From positions 17,117,001-17,181,000 of the forward strand of contig NC_135254.1 in NCBI RefSeq assembly GCF_964204865.1: a DNA stretch of 64,000 nucleotides, given 5' to 3'. How positions within the stretch are numbered: position 1 is the first letter of the stretch; each line of letters opens with the position of its first letter. The notes below the pieces were generated by a model. It searched no databases, was not told the origin of the DNA, and worked only from the letters and a program-made list of their open reading frames with translations. Below are positions 47,108 to 58,775 of this stretch, in pieces. The position numbers and the translations under genes are program-made. Source of the DNA: Styela clava (taxonomy: Eukaryota; Chordata; Ascidiacea; Stolidobranchia; Styelidae).

Positions 47108-47637
47108 CTTTATGGGTGTGGACTTTATGTCACCGGCTAATTAATGTTCTTATATATCAATTGATTAGCGGAAATTTATATGAAATTGTACAATCATTAT
47201 TGAATTTAAACACACCTACATTTATTACTTTTTTAGTTATTTCAAATACTTCTGAATTCTACGTCAAATCATCGTCAAGTGTGCGCGAACGGAACGATTA
47301 TCTGGATTGATATTTTAAACCCGACTTGGTGGCCGGTCATACGAGACATGGAGCCGTTATTCGATTCAGTGTTCTTGTTTTCGAATCTTGATAAAGTGGC
47401 GATAAAATCCAAATTCCATTGAAGTGGCCACTCATAATATTCTGTTTGCTATATGTCGGCCTGAATCATTATATCATTTATAATTGCATTTTGCAGAAGT
47501 GGTGGAAAAGTATAATGTCTGTACTGTGGTAGGCATTCCCAATTTTATCATTCTCGCTACTTACCGAAAACAGTCTTTAAATAATAAAGATAATATACTA
47601 TACTCTCAATTTCTTTTTTATTATTTTCTCACAGGGG

Positions 47638-47657
47638 GATGGGGGGGGGGGGGGGGG
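47638..47657 (+). repeat. Poly-G tract
   Basis: Near-pure G run of about 20 bases in the inter-intelectin region. Confidence 0.8.
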
Positions 47658-48097
47658 TATCGATATAACTCATAACCGTTTTGCCGAGTTGTTTATCTAT
47701 ACGACATTGGTAATGGCGGTTTTTAATATCTAATCATTTGTACCATTCTACATGCACGGGGGCTCTGAATATCTTTAATTTTGAATGACACCAAAACATA
47801 TTTTTATTAAACATATATGCCAACAAAAAGCGTTCAACTTTGACCCCACAACCCTTGGTTATTTCAGTAATGTTGCCGCGTTAAGTTAGGAAGCTACTAT
47901 GCTGAAATCCGCACTTTGATTCGAATCCCGAGACAGATTATTGTGTGATACAGAACTGTTGGACTTTATAGTCCTAGGTTGGGAAACTATAGAAAATTAT
48001 AAAGATGGGATGAAGATTCAGTGGATAGATATTCCAATACACGTCATGTCCAGTGATAACCGAGTGTCGATCTTGACACGTTTGAATGAGTTTCGTC

Positions 48098-48318
48098 CGG
48101 TTCCATTACATTTGAACCCACGTACATTTGAACCCGTAATTTGAACTCACGACATCTGCATACTATATTGCACCTATGGAAAAAAAAAATTACGCATATT
48201 TGAATCCATACTAACCCTAACCCATCGATTTTAGCACAAGCATATAGATTGAACCCGCGGATATACGGGTGCAAATGTATGGGTTCAAGTGTACGTGGGT
48301 TCAAATGTACGGTCACCG
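48098..48318. mobile_element. Inverted-repeat MITE (221 bp), family copy A
   Basis: Ends CGGTTCC..TACATTTGAACCCA and CGGTGACCGTACATTTGAAC, with exact 8-bp duplication GTTTCGTC (48090-48097, 48319-48326). The interior repeats ACATTTGAACCC motifs on both strands. It is hAT-like by duplication length. Confidence 0.88.
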
Positions 48319-49308
48319 GTTTCGTCGAGGGTTTTCGCAAATGGACTCTAATTGAAAAAGATTCAAGTTTTACTTGTGATTAGTGGACATTTACATGACC
48401 TCCGACTCTGAATATTTGACATGGGACGCAAAAGTAATTGTGAAAGACTCGTTGAATATAAAAATGATGTTGGTTTATTTAAAGCAGAAGAGTGTGGCCA
48501 GTCCCAAATTGAGGGGGGGATTTTGTTTTGTATAATGACGTAATGCGACGCTCACTCGTGCCTTTTGCTCCGAAAAAAGCCAGATAAAATTATCCACTGA
48601 TATCTTACGACCTACAGTAAATATCCTAAAGAATCGCCCTACAGACGTACTTCGCTGTCGAAATTATCCAAGTCATTTAAGCGCGCATTTTCATCTATCT
48701 TGTTTGGTTCATTTCGTGAACGGATTAACGATAGCAAGCTTGGAAACGTCCGGTTTTCAGTAAATCGCTCAAGAATAAAGCAAGTAGTGTTGGAAAAAGC
48801 TTTGAATTTATGTCTTACTGCATGGTTTAACCATGGTTTACTTATGGCTTAAATCAAAACGCAAATTTCCAATCTCTTATCTATTCATTTCTCTGTTGTG
48901 TATGGAATATACTAATACTCGGATTCGACTCAGCCACGAACTAAACAACAGCAACTTGGGAGGGACTCGATAGCTCAACTCGACTTCTTAGATCTTAAAA
49001 AATATATGAGAGCGGAAAAGTTCAAGTATAGCTGCAATGATAGAAAAATGTCGAAAAATCTAGAACGGACGAGTCTGAAATTAGATGTCATGATTGTTTA
49101 GCAAGCTGCGCAAGGCCAATTATTCAGCGTTCAAACTCGCACAATCCTCTTCAATATAAATGAGAAGCATAATTTTATCAATAGTATGATATACACAGAC
49201 TTTTTATGAGTCTAAAAGTCAGAATATCAATCCATATCACGGTAGAGGCCTACTATGACCATGTGAAGGAGATGAAATCAGGAAAAAAATCTTGATATAA
49301 ACTTGAGT

Positions 49309-49314
49309 TTTATT
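49309..49314 (-). other. Polyadenylation signal of intelectin copy 2
   Basis: AATAAA on the minus strand in a context (ACTTGAGTTTTATTTT on plus) shared with the copy 1 3' end. It lies about 690 bp after the stop codon, longer than in copy 1. Confidence 0.45.
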
Positions 49315-50002
49315 TTAACATGATTTATTGAAATGAATCTAAACTTGGTCATCAAGAAAAGCACCGAACATGCACGTTTTAATAAAATTCAAATTCATAT
49401 AATGAAAAATTACGAAATTGAAAACAGTTACTAAGTAGCCATACTGCTACGAATGAACGATAATCAGTGTTATTTTATTACAAGTCATTAAATTTACGAC
49501 ATCTGTCGAAACTCATCACTAGTCTAGTTCAGCGCCGCTCGTCGAAGACAAAGAGTAATGCATCGCAATTTTATAATCGGCAAGTCGAAGAATAATTTTG
49601 TCCGCATTGAAGTAAAATTAAGAAGGGTTATAAAACAGTGAAATTTCTGGACAGTTTCCACATTTCTAGCCCAATTATGAAACATTAAAATTAAGAATAT
49701 TCATTCAAAACAATTTTATTTTTTTTATCTAAAAGCTGCAATTTGTCATGTTCATTTCACAAAAGGCCGAAGAAGTGAAAATATTAAAGTCTCAATACGA
49801 TAATTACGTGAATAAAACCTAGACAGTCAGTTTATAGGTGTTTCGGCATGAGTAGATAGAAAGAAGCCTTGACGGATTTCTGTGGTTATTGGCTTTCCTT
49901 ACTTCGGACGATAGAGCAACAACTATTATTACGTAGAACTGAAAAAATGTAGACGTTATGCATAAAAATTCAGCGAATTCGGTAACTTGGGTGTTCGGAG
50001 TT

Positions 50003-53000
50003 CTATCGATAAAAAATAAGAATCGATGATTCACGCATTTTCTTGCTAGCAGACCATTTCCATTCCGGGTTTTTGCCTTTTCCATCCCAACCGGCAAAGT
50101 CCCCGCATTGATATGTAGATGTTGCTGCATACCCTACACTACCTACACAAGCATACGCAGGGTCAAGGTTGCTTTCCTTTATCATGACTCCAGGACATAA
50201 CGCAAATGCAGCATACGATCGGTCGATTGCCCGGAACTAAAAATTCGGAAATAGATATGTTGTGTTAAATATTAAAATTATAAAGGTTAGAGATAATAAT
50301 CTATAAATTTTCTTAATAGTGTTAGCTAAAAAGAATAAACCAAGCATCAAATGCTAAATAAAAAAATATCCTGTGTGATATACATCAGGTCATTAAATGT
50401 TTTGTACAATGATTCTTAAATTTGGTTGTGCATATATTCGTCTAACTTTAGTGGATAATCTTAAACTTATTCTTTTTCAATTTTTCAACGAAACACGAAT
50501 TTCATTGAAAAGGAAACCGGTTTGTAGTGCCGGTCGTTTCAAACCATCCATTTATAGTGTTTTTCTAACGCAATTCTTGACACTACATGAACTTCTAGGT
50601 TCTCAACCAAAACATCACATTTCCCAACGGACAAATTTAAGATAATAAAATTTGAAATTGCTGTTTCGTTTCATGATTATTGAAAATTTAATTGAAGCTG
50701 ATACAGATTGCAATCTGTGTAGAATATTACCATATAGCTCAAGACATACCTGAATGAAACCGGGTTCTGTATGTTCTCTCATATTAGGAGCAGTGTTGTT
50801 GAACATTGTTTCGTTGTTGCCTTTCTCCCATACTATCATTTCAGCAGGTCCGTCTTTGTCGTCATAATGACCTTGCCGCAGTGGATAATAATCTTTGAAC
50901 AGGTGATACAGATTCCAACCATAATGTTCAAGAAATCCAGAGTTGGTACGATACTTCAAGAATGCTCTAAAAAAATACATGTAACGAATAACCTGCCTAC
51001 AATTTGTTAGGTAAAATGAAGATAAAACGATTATGGTAATGTGAGGTACTGATACAATTTCAACAAGCCAACATGTTTAGAACTGCCTATGATAAATTAT
51101 TTGCCGGTGAGAAAAATGAAGAAACAATGCAAAACAACCGTGTTTACAACACGTTCGCAAACAAATCTACAGCTTGGCCTAATTTCTAATACGAAAACCA
51201 AGTTTATATGTAAGTAGGGTTGCCATACCGTCCGGAAAATTCCGGACATGTCCGGAATTTAGGGTTAAACTTTGCGTCCGGGAGGAATTTTAAAAAATGC
51301 TCAAATGTCCGGAATTTTACTGCATCTGCAATCGTAATGTGCACACTGCTAATACAGAACATTGTTATTTCGTACCGTGCGCATATTTTTACTACGAGGT
51401 TGTATGAAATTGTAATATAACAGAGCGTTTTTCTTATCAATGGTGCTAAAGTTGCAAACTTTGCAAATGCTTTTAGTACTTGTGCAAATGGATGAAACCA
51501 ATGGAAGAGTTTACTCATTTCAAATGGATAACCTTGAACGAGATACCAAGTTGGAAGGATGTAAAGCAGGGGTTGGCAACCTACGGCCCGCAGGCCGGAT
51601 CCGGTCCGCGGAGCAATATAATCCGGCCCGCGACGCTTCACTGGATTATAGTAAAAAAACAGCTGTTTTAACGATTATATTCTTTACGTAACAGAATTAA
51701 TTTTGCGACACGCGTAGGCTAAATTATGTTATAACCTAACAAGTATATAATTCACAATTGCGCGTTTAATGACCCTATAATTTAATTATAATTACACAAA
51801 TGGCAACAAAACGCAGAAAAGTTGATGCTTAGCGCAAATGGTTTAATGGTGCAGTAAATATTCAAATGGTCAGTCTTCGTGCACTGCTCTAAATTTAACT
51901 TCTAATCTGTGTGAAAAAGTGTGATTCATCGGCTATCCGTTCGGTTTTCAACATTCTAAAAATATGAGGCCCGCCAATGACTTGCAACCTTTGGTTTTGG
52001 CCCGCGAGCGACAAAAGGTTGCCGACCCCTGATGTAAAGCCTTGCCTGGAAAATCTGATTAGTAAACGGGTTGATGTGGACGATGATAAATGATTTGACC
52101 AATTCTGTAACTTGAAGCAGTTTGTGGAAAGTTACCTACAAGACGAAGAATTTATTAAACTGCCAACGCATAAGAAATGGTGCAAATATTTCGATCAGTC
52201 TACGAACATCACATGCCACTCCGAAATTTTAAGGATTGAACAGTTTTTCTTTGCTATTACATCCCACAATGCCAATATTGTAGAGAGAGTCTTTTCACTG
52301 ATGCAAAGTCAGTGGACTAAAGAGAGAAACAATTTGCGACTATAAAAGGCATGTTGACTCTCCAATATAATTTCAAAGATATGCACTGTAGTGAATTGTT
52401 TTCATTTTTGAAATCAGACAAGGAGAGAATGAGGTCTTCAGAAAAATATGCATGGTCAGAAGAGTAAATTTGTAGTGATTGTCTTTAATTCGTTTTAAGC
52501 ATGTAATTGCTGTTCTTCCGTTTTGGCACAATCTAATTCTCATTCTTATTTTTCACTCTGAAGTTGAGATTTTTCCAGTCGACGGCCCGTAGCTATATTT
52601 AGAGTGTGCTTACCTGCCTGGTGTGAGATTCTGCTTGTAACTGAAGACAATACTTTTCATTTCGGTAGCTGGCGCTTTAGCATGAGTATCGTACAACGTT
52701 AGCATGAGTATCGTACGGCCTTAGCATTTCGGTAGCGCATATATATGGTCTCATGAAAATAGGGACCTCCTGAAAGAAGTATGTGCACCAAGATGGCGCA
52801 CAACCTGAACATAGTTTTTGTGTACCGGTTAGGACTAAGGTTGTGCGACATAGTCATGCACTGTCCGGAATTTTGCTTTTTCAAATATGGTAACCCTATA
52901 TGTAAGACAGGGACGAGTAATTGTTGAATAGACATTGCATTACTATCGAATCAATTAGACACTCTTGTCCAGCAGTGAAGAATTAGTCACGACTAAACGT

Positions 53001-54725
53001 AGCATTGTTTTCTGTTATTATTATCAATATTAAATAATCGAATGCTCATTAAATAATATACCATTATGGCACAGAATAGATTTTCCCAGCAAGAAGCCCA
53101 AAATTTTAACAGCTTGGTCTACCAAATGTCAGATTTGTATAATATAAGATGATTTTTTGCATAACTTTTACCCAAATTTATAAAAATCACATTTCCGAAA
53201 GCTGTACTTGGAAAACTGTGGACTGGAAAATGAACATAATTAGCCCTGGTGAAACAATTAAAATGTATGAAAGTCTTCTTACTTATCACTGAAATCGTAA
53301 TACGGGGTATCATTCGGTACGTGCCATATCATAATGTCCTTCGCTGGAAGATTAAAGTATCCTTGACATTTGAAGTCATCACTAGTTGCAGATTCTACCA
53401 ATCCCCAAATTGCTGTGTTTGCCCAAAATTGCTCTCCTTCGTTTAATGGAACGGCGGTTCCTTGTTGACTGGACCATTTATCCCCGACAGAGCATTTGCC
53501 GTCGATATTGTTCTCGTGTACGGATGCCACTAGTGTCCATCCACCTCCGTCAATTTCCATATCGCAGTAAGTACGATACATGGAACCCTAAAAAAAATTT
53601 AATTTGTGTACGGTAAACGGTAATAATATTCCAGTTCATGGCAAGGCAATATTCTACTGAAATATGTGATCATAAAAATCTTGAATGAATTTCACAATGC
53701 TCCAATTTCATATATTTGTCACGAGTTTGTTCTTAATGCTCAACGACAGTCAATTCAATTATAATCAATATTTAACAACTGACCTCAGATAGTAAATTTT
53801 CGCCCGTTTTATAGATAATATCTAGCCCTTGAGACTAGGAATATTAGAATATCACGTTACCAAGTTAGTAGTTCAAAATTATAAATGTTTTTCGTAGCCG
53901 TGGTTGAATGGGACCACGACAGTTTTGCCATATTTATGTATATTGTCTATATGCTGTTATTCAACATCTTCTGTTACAAGTAAGACACCAAAATCTAGTG
54001 AATAAAGATGACTTTGCACAGAAAAACTTACACTTTTATCCACGATGGTGTACAGACCATTCTCTGGTTCTCCAAATTTTTTTAAGATGGAACTACATCC
54101 TGCAAAATCCTCTGAAATATATTTTTGAAGATTATTCGTTAATTGAACTTAAAGCTGTGATGAATTATATGCAAATAAAACATAAAATTTTGTACCTTTT
54201 TTTTTTAAATCAAAACTATTATAAAGTCTGAATTTATTTAATATTAAGCAAACTTATATTTGTTATGCTTCCTACAGACTGTCTGAAACGGTTCCCGTAC
54301 ATTTGAACCCAGGTACATTTGAATCCACGACAATTGCACCTGCATACTATTGCACCCATGGGAATTTTTTTTGTTTTGCGAATATTTGAACCCATACCAA
54401 CTCTAACTCATGGGTTTTAGCACCCGCATATAGATTGAACCCGCGGATATACACATGGGTTCAAATGTACGTGGGTTCAAATGTACGGTCACCGTCTAAA
54501 ACAAATAGGCAACCCGCTAAGCAGTAAAGGGTATAGAAACTATTTTCGTGAATATAAAACGTATTTCGACCTTGTTTATATTAAATCAAGTATAAACATA
54601 CCTAAAGTTGGAGGGGGTGTTGTTGTTTGTGCCTCAGTTGTCGTCTCAGTCGCATTCGTTGTTTGTGAACTAACTGATGAGATGGTGACGACGCTTAGCA
54701 GTACATATATCAGTATGAAATTCAT
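50003..54725 (-). CDS. ITLN-like: Intelectin-like secreted lectin, copy 2, 5 exons, 319 aa, altered ligand site
   Basis: Exons: 54602-54725, 54032-54111, 53283-53587, 50750-50966, 50003-50236. Each exon has exactly the size and phase of its counterpart in copy 1. It has a signal peptide (MNFILIYVLLSVVTI), a Thr-rich linker, GGGWTLVASVHENNIDGKCS and VGDKWSSQQG. The C-terminal exon reads DPAYACVGSVGYAATSTYQC, CGDFAGWDGKG and ends LIFYR. Where copy 1 and human ITLN1 have Glu-His and a later Glu, copy 2 has Ala-Tyr and Thr, and the pocket Trp is Gly. The fold residues and cysteines are kept and no frame break is seen, so this looks like a diverged gene and not a pseudogene. Intron 3 carries a nested hAT pair (51215-52898). 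Intron 1 carries a 205-bp element at 54289. Confidence 0.92.
51215..52898 (+). mobile_element. hAT element (outer) in intelectin copy 2 intron 3, with decayed transposase
   Basis: Ends TAGGGTTGCCAT and TAGGGTTACCAT with exact 8-bp duplication TATGTAAG (51207-51214, 52899-52906). Transposase remains read on plus: SWKDVK before the nested insertion, CLENLISKR just after it, then IEQFFFAITSHNANIVERVF and KERNNLRL at 52112-52345, a hAT dimerisation domain. A stop occurs at about 52090. Removing the nested copy rejoins the frame. Confidence 0.9.
51567..52031 (+). mobile_element. Deletion derivative (465 bp) of the 60884 hAT family, nested in 51215-52898
   Basis: Ends CAGGGGTTGGCAACCT and its near complement, with exact 8-bp duplication ATGTAAAG (51559-51566, 52032-52039). 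It keeps the start of the transposase (ATGGCAACAAAACGCAGAA, then a stop) and the 3' leader, but not the body. It was therefore mobilised in trans. Confidence 0.93.
54289..54494. mobile_element. Inverted-repeat MITE, family copy B, in intelectin copy 2 intron 1
   Basis: Same family as 48098-48318 along its whole length (shared TGAACCCGCGGATATAC and ends). The likely target duplication is GTCTGAAA against GTCTAAAA, one mismatch, with the end base shared. Confidence 0.82.
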
Positions 54726-55747
54726 TGTTCTGTTATCTTCTCCCACTGTATGTAAACAAATAAAGACAAACGTATATTATTATCTTATATTGTTAGCATA
54801 TAAACAAAATGTCGGCAATTGCGGCAGTGTATTTTTCTCCACATATTTGAATGTCCATACACAAAAGAATATTATTAACTAATAAACGGATTTCATAAAA
54901 TAAATCAGTGTCGGACAAAGACAAACTGACTACCATTAGGCAAACATAATTGCCGTAAAAAAGTAAAGGAAAAAAACAAACTAAATTCTGTTATAATACA
55001 ACCAATATAAAAATTGTCCTCACCTTGTCATACGAAAGTTCTGAACTCTTGCACAGAAGTATCTTGACTGACGTTACCAGGTTTTATACGATAACATGCG
55101 GTTTGTATATTTATGACTAAATTGTGTCGTCGTCCGAATCTCTTGAACTTATTGTAATCACTTGTCCGCTTGTTTGAAGAAATAATTAGATTGCTTATCT
55201 GTTACGTAAAATTAGGTTATTGTGTCAATAGCTGTAGTTGTTATTGGGATCAATTTCCAGGTTGTCTACGAATGAAATATTGGTAATGTGTGTAGAGTTT
55301 AAAATGAATCATTATCTCCTAACCATCTACTATACCTATAATTTCCAGATTAATATCGAATACAGCGAAATCTTCGATGGCACAGACATTAGTGATAATA
55401 TCTTTCAAATCTAAACGGAACATTGGTTCAATTCAAAAATTTCTATTTTAATTCTTTTCACGTAACTTGGACATTGGGTTTGACGAATTCGGTATTTAGC
55501 TTGCAAATTGGGGAAAATAGTTTTATATTTTTAGCTGTCAAACCTGCAAAAAAAGTTTGACTTTGCTCCTTGCTCTTGAGGTAAATATACTTTGTTTCTA
55601 CGTTTTGCAGTATGCACATAAACCACATACAGAAGCCTACCTCACTCAGTTGCGGATATACAAAGCGAACTTCCCTTAGGCATGATCTTTTGTATAGATA
55701 AGATAAAAATTTATTACGATTATCTGTTATGTAATTGCCATTTAGAC

Positions 55748-56104
55748 CGGGGGTGTGCCAACTGTGGCCCGCGGGCCAAATGCGGCCCTCAAGGAGGTAA
55801 TGTGCGTCCCGCGAAAAAGTTGAATGGTGTGCTCGCGAAACGAGTCTTTAGGTCAGTTGAGCTGGTACGTGCGAGCAATTCCACTCCCTTCGCGTCGCAG
55901 AGCCTCTATCAGTATCTAATAACCCTAGCGTTTTTACTCATCATATCTGCAAGGAACCCCAATATACAATAAGATCAATACCAAAATAAAACACTTTAAT
56001 GTGCCTGAGCCCAAAAAGGCTATCTCAATAAATAAAGATACGGCCCGCGTCTTCACCTAACTACTTGAATCTGGCTCTCTTGTAATAAAGGTTGCACACC
56101 CCTG
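55748..56104. mobile_element. Short non-autonomous hAT element (357 bp)
   Basis: Left end CGGGGGTGTGCCAACTGTGG, right complement CAGGGGTGTGCAACC, with exact 8-bp duplication ATTTAGAC (55740-55747, 56105-56112). Subterminal GGCCCGCGGGCC is typical of the group. No coding capacity. Confidence 0.88.
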
Positions 56105-58116
56105 ATTTAGACCAATAAATAGCAATGCTTCTTACTAAATTACTCGTTTCCCGAAGTGATCGAAAAATAGCTTTTAGTTATATTAAATATAATATTGTTT
56201 GTTTTATCGGAATTTTATGACAAAATACCGGTAAGGCATTTTTGAATTCCTTCAACGAAAGAACGACATCTTTTTTATTCAGAAAAAGACCACACCAAGT
56301 CCTGTTTGAGATAGACAACTTCATTTGTATACCAATGTTCTTACCAATATTTGAAAATAAATTGGTTCACCGCATTCATTCTTAGAATTGTTTAATTGAA
56401 CCTTGTTGAAGTCGTAGTCGCGTTATTGTCGTCGGAAATAGCGACGGTGAATTCATGGTAGTCGAAGAATAATCAATACTTTGCCAAGCTTGAAACGTTT
56501 TTATTACCTGGCTATCATTTTAAATATCACTATAAAGTGTGACGTTAGACTATATCTTGTGCATACTAGACAATTTTTTTTTTTGCAAAAGTGAAGTCAC
56601 CAACATCAAAGATTCTTACCGGATGTCACGATTTATTAAAAGCATGTATAATAGGAACGATTTGAAAATTTTCATTTTCATATTGTAATTTATTTAATTT
56701 TATAATTTAATTATAATATTTATTTTTCCTTAATCTCATGTTTACCCTCAAAATAAGCTTCATTATGTTACGACAATATTATTCAGTCTTGGCTTTCATG
56801 TGGCCAAATAAACAGATTTTGTTGCGAACGAAATACAATCTCCTATATTCTTATGAACTGGTATCAATTGATAGCATCTTTGTATTGCTCACAGCTCGCT
56901 GCATTTCATTTTATCATACATTCAATTTAAAAAGATGTTCACGGCTGAAATCGACTTTGAATCAATGAACAAGATTGATTTTGGTTTCAATGTCAAAACC
57001 TTGTATGTTTCAAAACGCATAGATTTTTATATACACCGCAATACAGGTATTGTCGCAGAGTTTTCAATTCATTTTTGAGTTTTAGTTCAATATTTATTAT
57101 ATAGGCCTATATATTTTCATTTTTTTGAATATTTTTATTCATAAATTAATTCATTCTAATACAATTGGAAATAGTTCCCAGTTGTCATAACAATGCAACA
57201 ATACTTGTCGACTAGAAAACGTCTTGTTCTGCTCAATCCAAGGTTCGATTCTTGAATGACAATTTGTATCTTTTTGAATGATAATATTCAATATAATAAT
57301 AATTAAAATTAGATTCACTTGGTCAAAACAGACAGTCATAGAACTCGTAATGGAACTAAAATAATAAAAATCTGAATAAAATGATGACCTAACGCTAACC
57401 TGGTGCACAAACTACGAGAGTACCATCATTTCTACATTTGAAAGATAACAAAGAATCATCACTGAAAACTCTAATTGACTATGATTTTCTAAATATAAAA
57501 AAACGAGCATTTTCTCCAAACAATCATTTTTGAAAAATATATTTTGGGAGAGTCTATACAATATAAAGCAAGACTCTTAGAAGTCAAGAATGGAAAAACT
57601 CGTTTAATGTAAAACTACTCAAATAAGCATGACCTTAAAATCTGGGAAAGTCTCCAAGCACAAAATGAATTTCAACAAATCCGATTTTTGAAGCTAACAA
57701 AAAGGTCTATCTCAAAAAGATCTATTGAAAACCCAACTTACGCGCTTCTATTTATAATTTAGGCAATTTATGTATCACTACTGTCGTATGTTTAAATAAT
57801 ACAACAGCTAAAAAAATAAATAAATAAAGGATCAGTATGTGAATGAGTATATTACGAACGAGTAAAAGATATGAAGATTTATTAGTTGTGTCTTACTATA
57901 TATATTTAATCTCAGGTTTAGGTCAAACTAAACTAAAGTGATGGCGGTACAAACAGACTATCTGTAAATATGCAAAGTGAACTGTTTTGCAAGAAAATGG
58001 GTTTTCAAAAGTACTTCGTGGCCAATCGAAAGATCCAATATATATTTCATTTTTTTCCGAGATAAATTTCATGAACGGTAAAAGTCACAATACATCCAGG
58101 TGATTTTTGCGGTGTC

Positions 58117-58257
58117 TCCAAAATGTCGTGTCCCACGTATGTCCCTTGTCCCACACTTGCCCTACGTGTCCCAATTGTACCCCGTGTCTAACTTGTACCA
58201 CGTATCCCACACTTGCCCCCCGTGTTCCACTTATCCCACGTGTTCCACTTGTCCCAC
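58117..58257 (+). repeat. Degenerate minisatellite of GTGTCCCAC-type units
   Basis: About seven units of roughly 18-21 bp built on variants of CTTGTCCCACGTGTTCC. The open frame across it is a by-product. Confidence 0.75.
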
Positions 58258-58775
58258 TATAGTCGCCAATACCGCGTGCATTTTGCTAAAGTCGTCGATT
58301 GTTTCCTGGTATTTTAGTGACCCTTGCGACTTTCTTTACGGGTGATTTTTCTATACTTTTGAGTTCGTGTTCATGTCCCTGATTTGAGCAAATAGTCATG
58401 TAAAACACTTATCTTTATAGCGGTAGAATGTTGAAATACGATTCCTCATACTCATAATTTTTCAAATGTCTTTTATATGTATATATAAAGTCATACACAT
58501 ATACATTGGTATACAAAATAAAACACATCATGATATAATAGTGAATTGAAGTTAACTTTTATTTAACGTATAATATTGTTGCCACCGCTAGAGTGTTTTG
58601 AGCTTGATGAATTGCATCATGCATACATAATTTACATTCAATTATAAGTGATTCGCATCGGTCTTTCCGAAGACTCTAGCCTAGTTATTAGCAGGAAGAA
58701 AGCAGTAACATATACATCTTAAGATCTTTAAAATACGAATATTTGATCAATCAGTTGTTTTGGTACAGTAGGTTA

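Larger units (their letters stand above)
45600..50002. other. DNA between the two intelectin genes
   Basis: Holds a decayed hAT transposase fragment (46471-46788 and on to about 47107), a poly-G run near 47638-47657, a 221-bp inverted-repeat element (48098-48318) and the 3' end of intelectin copy 2. No other gene seen. The last roughly 700 bp are probably copy 2 3' UTR. Confidence 0.5.
54726..58775. other. Intergenic DNA upstream of intelectin copy 2
   Basis: Contains a short hAT element (55748-56104) and a degenerate minisatellite (about 58117-58257). The open frames at 55682-55972 and 56738-56968 overlap or sit beside repeats and have no recognisable similarity. The proximal part presumably includes the copy 2 promoter, but I cannot mark a TATA box with confidence. 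Confidence 0.45.

Noticed and set aside
47870-47945. Possible tRNA with GATTCGAATCC box
   Set aside because: No paired acceptor stem or convincing A box, so at most a degenerate tRNA-like relic.
54481-54882. Plus-strand open frame of 133 codons
   Set aside because: It is antisense to the intelectin copy 2 signal exon and runs into a MITE end.
55682-55972. Plus-strand open frame of 96 codons
   Set aside because: Most of it lies within the short hAT element 55748-56104.
58100-58345. Cys/Pro-rich open frame of 81 codons
   Set aside because: It is a translation of the GTGTCCCAC minisatellite.
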